Assembly (NCBI GenBank): GCA_936440205.1
Contig: OW387139.1
Coordinates: 35,862,378 to 35,926,377, forward strand
Direction of reading: 5' to 3'
From: Lepidonotus clava
Taxonomy: Eukaryota > Annelida > Polychaeta > Phyllodocida > Polynoidae
DNA: 64,000 nt
Shown: piece by piece, positions 24,801 to 33,800 of the stretch
Layout: each line of letters opens with the position of its first letter
Position numbering within the stretch: the first letter of the stretch is position 1
Translations under genes and position numbers: made by a program
Notes under the pieces: generated by a model
What the model was told of the DNA's origin: nothing
Seen by the model: the letters and a program-made list of their open reading frames with translations, nothing else
Database searches by the model: none

Positions 24801-27800
24801 AAAAGTACGTCCACACGCGATAAAACAACCGTCGGCACTGATTAAAATGACGTCAAAACGAGGCTAATTTGGAAAACCCCTTTTTGATCCAAAAGATCCA
24901 AATTCTGAAATCGGCTAGCATGATCAAAGCATCGTATAATTTCTTATAAAATCTGTGCTAAACTAAAGTTTAGGTCCCCAACCAACATAATCAAGCGCCA
25001 GAATTAATTCATATCGGCCCAAAATATCAGGTCGAACAATCAAACTTGAAAGTTTGATCGAAGCAGAAATTTGCCATCCGGGCGCTTCGCGCCCGAAGGA
25101 TCCAAATCGAGGTCAAACCTTGGGGGGGAACTCCAGTCAAGCGTCCCGCTAAGTACACGTGTACTAAGTATAGCTGGCGGACGCGTGACGGGAATGGTGG
25201 TATTTTCTGGTTCCAACTGCTCGGTATTAACTAAACCTGATACAGAGACCTTGTATTTATTGTAAATAATGTTGTTCTGGTTGAAATTTGATTGAAATTC
25301 GACACGCATTGTATCATGAAAGTCGTTCGTTCAAAATGTCCGAATTCTCTGAATTGACTTATGATTGTGTTAATTTGTTCTGAAATTGGATTTGATGTAC
25401 ACTTGTTACTCTTAGAAGTTTAAGACAACCCTACACTGTATATATGTTGAGTTCTGTTGACTTGTGTTACAAATCATAAATATCAGAAACTGTACATGCA
25501 TGTACTAAGTCAAAACTGAATTTGTCACCTTATGCACGGGTGTCGCAATCTTTGAATCTTAAAATCAGCTAACGATGCTGAGAACTGACTTTAATGTACA
25601 AGGCACGTACTAAGTGAATACCTAAAGATGACGAATAATTCATCCTCTAAAGTTGACTTTGTCATTTTGTAACCATGATTATGTCATCATCTACGTTGTT
25701 ATCCAAATAATCATGTTATCAATTTTTAACACTTACCTTGTCATTTTATGAACGAGTTCTGCTAACCTTGAGCTTCAAAATGTGGAAATCAACTCAATGA
25801 ATAATTTCACTGTGAATTTGTGTTGAGACCGGATCTACAAATCTATTGATACTGTGTTGAATGTACCACGAGAGTCAAGGCCACCCCACCATGGTTTAAC
25901 AAATATATCCAATCATCAAAGTTGGGAGTTCATTATATTCATTTGGTTTGAGCTATGTCGTCCACCTCCTTAAACTCAAACACCTGACCGCCGTCGAATG
26001 TACTAATGGCTTAGTACTTTTAATACATTGTCATAATATATAATCCAACAAGGATCAGGCTTAGCAAGTCTACTTCTAGTCTACTTCTAGGAGAAATATC
26101 TTACGCTCCTAGCGCCACCTGTTAACCAGTATAAAAGGCGCTGCAAGGTAGGGAGCGAGGAGTTAGTGAGTTAGTGAGTTAGTTGGTTAGAAGAAACATG
26201 TTTAACCAAGGAGTTATACCTGGAGTAAGTACATCGACTCCGTGTAACAGACTGGAGTTTACCAATACCCACTACCTCGGACATAGGATTGTGTTAGAGC
26301 TGAATGCTAGAATGGTCTAGAAGGCGTTGGAGCAACTCGTGTTCTAAATGTGGTTGATTGCTGATAGGAGATGGGAGGTGGACTGATGAAGACTTATACA
26401 TGGTGGCTTTGACTCGGGATGAGATGTTTATTGAATAAAAACCCTTTCATATTAAGAAGCTCCCTCATCGTTCATTTCTTTTGAACTATTGGGAAGTGAA
26501 TGGACAAACTTTAAACGCGGTCTGAATTACTCAGACATTCTGGAAAGCAAATTACGAAGACTTGGATATACACGAATCTTACGCAGTCTTAAATCAAACA
26601 TTAACAATAGTTCAAAGTCAGAGTTAGTCACTTTTAGTCAAAGTTAGTCGTTGTTAGTCACTAGCCACTACTCCTCCGGAATAGTGTCAGAAAGCCTTTA
26701 AAAGTGTCTAACAGTGGTTAAAAGTGCTTAAAAGTCAGTGTTAGTCACCATTAGTCGCCACTGCTCTCTAACATTGCCGAATACCCATTAGCATTGTCCA
26801 ACGGTGGTTAAAACTGCTTAAAAAGTCAGAGGTAGTCACTTTTAGTCAATGTTAGTCGTTGTTAGTCACTAGCCACCACTGCTCCGGAATAGTGTTAGAA
26901 AGCCTTTAAAAGTGTCTAACAGTGGTTAAAAGTTGTTAAAAGTGTTTTAAAGTCAGAGTTAGTCACTAACACCGCCATTGTAAGTAAATCCACTGCAAAT
27001 GTAATATGCGTAAATCCACTGCAATATGTGTAAATTCACTTCAATATGCATAAATCCACTGCAATATACATAAATCCACTGCAATATAGGCCCCACCTGT
27101 GCCTATAGGTGGAGCAGGCGCGATGACATCATCGCGCCCGGATGGCGTGAGAAAGCATCATGCGGCCTCTCACGGCACCAGCCTAACTTGCACGTGCTTT
27201 GACAGTGACCTCCCATTTCATTGGTTCACTGATTGGCCAATGGCGTTATGGTGGGAAGGTTAGACTCGGCAGCAGGCTGTGGACAGATGCATCCAGCCCT
27301 GAAGGCCAGCACTGATTGGTCAGTTTAAGTCTATGCTAGCTCCTGAAGGTGCAGGCCTATAGGCACAGGTGGGGGGCAGATCCACCCAGACGTGAAGGCC
27401 AGCACTGATTGGTCAGTTAAAGTCTATGCTAGCTCCTGAAGGTGCAGGCCTATAGGCACAGGTGGGGGGCAGATCCACCCAGCAGTGAAGGCCAGCACTG
27501 ATTGGTCAGTGCGTCTATATTAGCCCATGTAGGATCCACCCAGCCGTGAAGACACAGACAATTGTTATAACAATAGATGTGTGAAAAATAGTCTTTTAGA
27601 TCCGTTACTTTCCAAAAAGAACAAAGGAAGTTCTCATGATCCATTATAGTGAAAAAATCCCTGTATAATTCTGCAAATTCACGTTAATTTACAATTAAAG
27701 GGGATTTTTTCACAAAAAAACACTGGATCCTATGGCAGTCTGAAAGCTCAACTGCGAGCATAGGGTCAACCTTCCCATGGTCCTCAAGCCACTTTCCCAC

Positions 27801-30800
27801 AGTCCAGCCACTGGCTGGGGCCCGACTGGACGAGAGGTTGGGGAATGTGGGAGGGGGAGGGGGAGGGGGTAGACCAGTGACCAGTCAGGCTTGCACGGGG
27901 AGCGCCAATCCGACCGCGAGGAGACATCAGTCTAGTCCTTTCATTACCTACTTACTTCTTACATATACTAGTTTGACGACCTAGTGGACTTGGACGTAAC
28001 TACAGTCTAACATCAGCCAGGCACCAGTCGAGTGGAGGGGAGGGGGAAGGCGTGCCCCTCTGCTAGCCCACGCTGAGAGGCTTCCATGAGTGACCGTGCA
28101 CCCAATGAGGTAAGAGAGAAAGCGTAGCTAATTATAATATTGAAGCCCAGCGCTGATTGGCCAATGCCGTCTTGGAGGAGGTGGGGGGTTGGGGGAGTGA
28201 TCACTCTGCCTGTAGCCAAAGACAAGGCAAGGAGCAGACTTAACCAACCGTGAAGGTGGCGACCCAGGTACTTTGAAATACAATAGAAGTGTGAAAAATA
28301 GTCTTTTAGATCCGTTATTTTCCCAAAAGAACAAAAGAGAGGTCTCACGATCCATTAGAGTGAAAAAATCCTTCCATTAATCAGCTAATTTCCGAAAATT
28401 CGCATATGCACGAGGATTTTTTCACTAAAAAAAGTGCTCAAGTTAGAATGTATTGGATTCATTCGTTTAGTATCGGAAGTGATCAGAAACAACTAATCAC
28501 GTCTTAATCATTGCAGTAACAAATATTGAAATAAGATACTATACTGACCTCATCATTGTTCCAAGGTGACAAGTTACTGTGGTGCCTTTTGGAATGAAAT
28601 ACGGTCCCAGATAATCATCCTCTACAGCATAACGGGGTATCGTCGATGCAGCCGGGTAAAGTCTGAAAATAGACCGCAGTGTTTGTTGATCAACTTTAAA
28701 AACTAAAGCATCTCTTAAACTGCGGAATTGTTTACTTTTTGACATGCAATATTTGCACATGAAATGTACAACGACGTTATAATAATTACTCATGTCCCTG
28801 CTTAGCCCCTGCAACTGGTATCCCCAAACCAACGAATTAAAACATTAACCTAGGTTTCCCAATTATGTCCTGGATCATCCTTGTTGAGGTTGAAACAAAA
28901 TGTATCGCTTGTTAAACATCAGAAAACGAACTCAGACGATTTACCTTTGGCATTCTTTTATGACACATTCGAGATATCTCATCGATTCCAGCGTCTCCCA
29001 GGTGACAGGCTCACCGGCAGGTGGCAGCACTGCAGCAGCCTCCGCCCTGACCTTCTGTTGGACCTCTGGGTGCTGGGCTAAGGTCAGCAGGATCCAGGAC
29101 ATGGTCATCGCGGTGGTCTTCAAGAAAAACAACCTAAATTATAATTTTCTTTCACTCTTGACAGACAAGGATGGCCTTTAAGAAAACCCAGCCCCCCTGG
29201 CTACTACTTCAAATTTTGTTTAATAAAACACAGTATTCTTTTTGTTATTTTCATTTTTTTGGTAAATATATAAAGGTAACACCTTGCTTCATCCACTCTA
29301 TATTTTTACATTTTCATTTAATCTATATAACATAATCTTCATAGAGAGGACATGAGAGATAAAGAACATTATTGGCCTTATTTCTATATAATAATATCAT
29401 CAGATAAAAATATATGGATGTCTCGAGCATCAGATTTCTTTTATTACAGTAGTTTAAATTTATTTCTGTACCTCATAGCCGGCAAATATAAGTGTGAAGA
29501 GCTCGTCAAAGACCTGTTGAGGGGTCAGACCCTGTCCGGACTGCTCGTCCTGCGCCAGGAGCAGACAGCCGAGCAGGTCACGCTTCACCTCCTCCTTTGA
29601 AACTGCAATGTACATTTGTTTATTTTCAATTAAGAAAGAGTTGATGAAATTCATGCAACATTGGCATGTGGATGGTGGGTAGAAGGAATAACAGATACAT
29701 ACAGCTGGATCTAAACATTTTTTCATCCCCTTAAGAGCCCCTATTTCAGAATGTAAAACAAGAATTCCGATATGTAGATCCTAAACGATCTAGTAGTGAA
29801 GAAATGTGCAGAGCGGTGTCCCCACTCTCACCGTCCATACACATGACGGCAGGGGCTACCCTACACCCTGACTGACCACCACTGATCCAGGCCTGAGTGG
29901 TGTCCCCCCCCCCCCTCACCTACCATCTGTGCACATGACAGCAGGGGGCTATCCTACACCCTGACTGACCACCACTGATCCAGGCCTGATTGGCGTCCCC
30001 CCCCTCACCTACCATCCGTGCACATGACAGCAGGGGGCTACCCTACACCCTGACTGACCACCACTGATCCAGGCCTGAGTGGTGTCCCTACTGCCCTCCC
30101 CCCTCCTATCGTCTGTGCAGACACCAGGGCGGTCCTTTACCAACTACTGGCCCATGAAGGTGCGACCATAGGCATCAGTGACCTTACATAATGTAATTGA
30201 CTGAACAAAAGAAGGGTCAGTACAGTCAATTGACTTACACAACTTTCCGTTAGACTGCCCAGGAGAACAAAGAACTGCATACCCAACCTTCATAAGTGAA
30301 GAAATGGGCTGCATAGAACGAAGATCAGTACAAGGACACAGGTTGAGGTATGGAAGAAAAATATCGGTTAGAAAACCGAAAAAACCCGGGTTATTCGTCT
30401 TCTTTTTCTATGTATGAAAGTCGAATGCTTGATGACATATGGGGATAGGAACACGAATTATCGAGCGAATTATCGATCGAATTAAACAAAAAGATGCACA
30501 CGCGAGTCCACCGCCATCATGAATATCCTCTATTATCGTTCACCTACACGCGGAAAACACTAACCTTTTCTTCGATGCCGATCGTAAATATCGACATGGT
30601 TTTGCATCTAATATCGACCTCGAGGAGCTCCTGATATTAGGAATCCATGAGATATACTCCATATTGCTTGACGATGCCGATTTAAGGCGTAAATGGCGGT
30701 TAATCGCGGAGGACAGATATACACGTGTTCACCGGGTCGCGCCATTTTGGCCTATACCTGAGTGGAGGGGAGGGAGGCTGTCAGTGTTCATGCGCGAGAT

Positions 30801-33800
30801 GCGCTTCGCCCGGAAGGAATTGCGCATGAAAACTAGTTCGCAAAGAAATGCGATTTTCTGGGTTTATATCGACATATAGCTTCCCAACACATCGGCATCA
30901 TCAATAAAAGATCGACATAGTCCTATATGGCGCGTTAAATCGACCGAAACGCGCGGGAAATATGCGAAACAGGCGAGCAAACCCGACCGACCTACGGGAG
31001 GGAACACTGGGGGCCGCCATGCTCGCCGTCTTCACCCTACTTAACATAATTTATTCAACTGGCTCCAACACTACACTACAATCCGGCACACTAGGCTTTT
31101 CAATGCTGAGGCATCGAGTCGATGTTATACAGTTTGAGCGCTTCACTCTCCGACCCGATCCCGGCTAATGCTTTTTCAATGGTCAATTTCTGGTATAGGC
31201 ATTACATAGAGAAAGTACTGCCAACCGGAAGCAGGTCGAAATTTGCGATCTTGTTTCCGCTGGTGCTGTTATAGTTCAATGGAGTTTCCCGCCTTTTTGA
31301 CCAAGTCATTAACCCGGGCGAGATTCGATTTGATCGATCATATTTCGAAGATGACTTGATAATACAGCGAGCCCGGGTAAAAAGACAACCCATTTCTTCA
31401 CTAAAAAGAATAAGTTGATGATATGATTATTAATGACATTACTACAGTAATTGTTATCTGTGTAAGTGGAATTTAACCAGGTGGGGTTAGTAGTTTTCCA
31501 TTAACTCAATCAGGGTGTATTTCAAACATTTTTATTTCAAGCCCTCTAGCAATGAAGTTTTCGTCATGTATATGAGGTGGTCAAAACATTTTCACAACAC
31601 ATAGCTGGGCCAAAATATACTAGTAGCACTTTGATTGACCTACTTGTCACAAAAAGTTATCTATAAGTTACAGATGAAGGTAAATTGTTTTATAAAATTA
31701 TTTCCATCCATGACCTGAAATAAAAGACAGTGGTCAATTATTTGCTGTCTGTTTCAGGAAATAATGAAAGATGAAGATGACCTTACCCTCTTTGCCTTCC
31801 AAAAGTCTTTGCTTTTCTTCCATTAATGTGTAGATAACGTCGTTCACCACCATTCTACATCTTGCTCTCTCTCTGTTCTTTGAAGTCGGGAGATACTTTA
31901 AGAAGGGGACGGCATTAGTAAAACTGAAAAATAATTTATAAGGATTTAGTCAAGAAGAATTTTTCGAAAAGCGTTCCAACAAAGAATGAAGGCACCTATC
32001 ATGCAATTCTTCTTAAAAAGTCGAAGGTACATATTTTCTTAAAAAGTCGAAGGTATATATTTTCATTTCTTAAAAAAAACAAAAACAGACCAATACCTCA
32101 CAGTGTCAGCGGACAACAATCCTTTGAAAGCAGAAACGGTCGGAGAATCTGGGTTTTGTAAACTTTGGAAGTCCTGACCAAGGACAGCTTTCCCAAAGAC
32201 GTCAAAGGTCTGAAATGCGTTAACCATTAGCACATAGGAAATATGTAACAATAATCATTATCAAAATACTAATGATACACATCTAAACAAATATCTTTGA
32301 AGAAATTGTTAAGTATCGAAGTAAGATGACACCGGCAGTTTGGACATTGTGGTCATATTTAAAACCAAAAGAATAAGTAAAGATATGACGTTTGCAATAC
32401 TCAACCGCCACATTTCTCTGGCATTTTTGAGCCACGACATTTGTTAACTTTAATTCTTACCATTCGGAAGAGATCCGACTGAATGTTGATTTTAGTTTTA
32501 CTGTTTTCGACTAGTTGACACCAATGGCTAACAAGGCGTTGTCCATATTCTTCGAAGTGTTGCAGATACCCTAAATGAAAAAAAACAAAACTAGTCGGTG
32601 TAATAACGAAGAATATTCAACATATTAACCAATTACAAAACTTCATTTACTGATTTAATTCGATGTGGATTTGCTCTTTTGTAGTTAAACGTTTCCACTT
32701 AATCAGGACAGCAAATATAATATAATTTGCAATGTCAATGTTTCTATTTCCAAATATTGAAAAGTACTTCCTTGCCTTTAATGGTCTGTGGACTGAAGAC
32801 GGGGTTCAGTAGCAGTCTGTGCATTCTGTGTTCTTCTCCAGTTAATGTAAGGACAGATCGTCCAAGCCTGTAATAAAACCAGTCATTCTATAATCATTAA
32901 ACTATGGAAGAGTATTGGCATTTCTGTATCAATAATAATGTTTCTCTACGTCAGTTTGGAAAAATAAAAGTAGATTTAGAAAAGTTACCTTTTGATATTT
33001 GCATAATCAATGAATACGATTTTTCAACTATATTTACAATAAACGTACACTTATTCGTTGTCAAACCAAGCATACAACATTGTGATAAAAGCTGCTTTAT
33101 ATAGAATAACAGGCATCATACCGCCCTCCCAAAAAAACAAGTCTTGATGTCACTGCTGGAGCAGAGCTTCCATGAGAGGCGAAATAGTCTTGGGAATTTG
33201 TCATTAAGTTTGAATGAAAGTATGGGCTAATGTTTGTCCTAAGTCAGTAAGTGATGTTCGCCGATCGACACGTTGACCTGGATCAATCGACGGCTAGAAA
33301 TTTTGCAATTTTATCGCTAATAATATGGAATTCTATGCATTCTATGAGATAATGTGATATTTTCTTATTTTAGAAAAAAATAAAGGAATTTAAAGGAATT
33401 TTTCACGAAAATAAAGGAAAATAAAGGAATTTTGCCTATTTTCACAAAAATAAAGGAATTTAAAGGAAATTCCTTTAAAATAAAGGAACGGTATGATGCC
33501 TGGAATAATTTGGTTTGTCTACATAGTCGAGGTGTTATCTAATATGGAATATCTGGGTTATACTCACGGCACCGTCTTGGGTTGAGGTCTACCATATTTA
33601 TTCTGATGTGTCACAAAGATGTGCTTCAGGGCCTCTGGATCAGCAACCAAGACACACTCCCTGCCGAAGACGGTGTAATAACGAAGAGTCCCTCCGTACT
33701 TGGCAACCCATCTGTTAGACGCAAAAACACAGGGACACATTTTATTCTTCTTCTATCTTTTATATTCAACCAGACACTCAATTTAGTATAAAGATTGAAG

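Larger units (their letters stand above)
6699..26614 (+). mobile_element. Giant Ty3/Gypsy LTR element with env, 19.9 kb, looks whole
   Basis: Bounded by two 616-bp LTRs that I read as identical, with TG...CA ends and a 4-bp AAGT duplication (6695-6698 and 26615-26618). Order: LTR, gag, pol (protease, RT, RNase H, integrase), small ORFs, env-like ORF, a long 3' region with an antisense ORF, LTR. No break is seen in the main frames. Identical LTRs mean a very recent insertion. It sits in the last intron of the P450 gene in antisense orientation, inside a satellite array. At almost 20 kb it is very large for an animal Gypsy element; the extra length is mostly the 6.4-kb region after env. Gypsy family is secure from the pol domain order (RT-RNase H-integrase with GPF/Y module). 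Confidence 0.95.

Noticed and set aside
30664-30879. 71-codon ORF in a P450 intron
   Set aside because: Lies inside a putative non-autonomous transposon and shows no recognisable motif.
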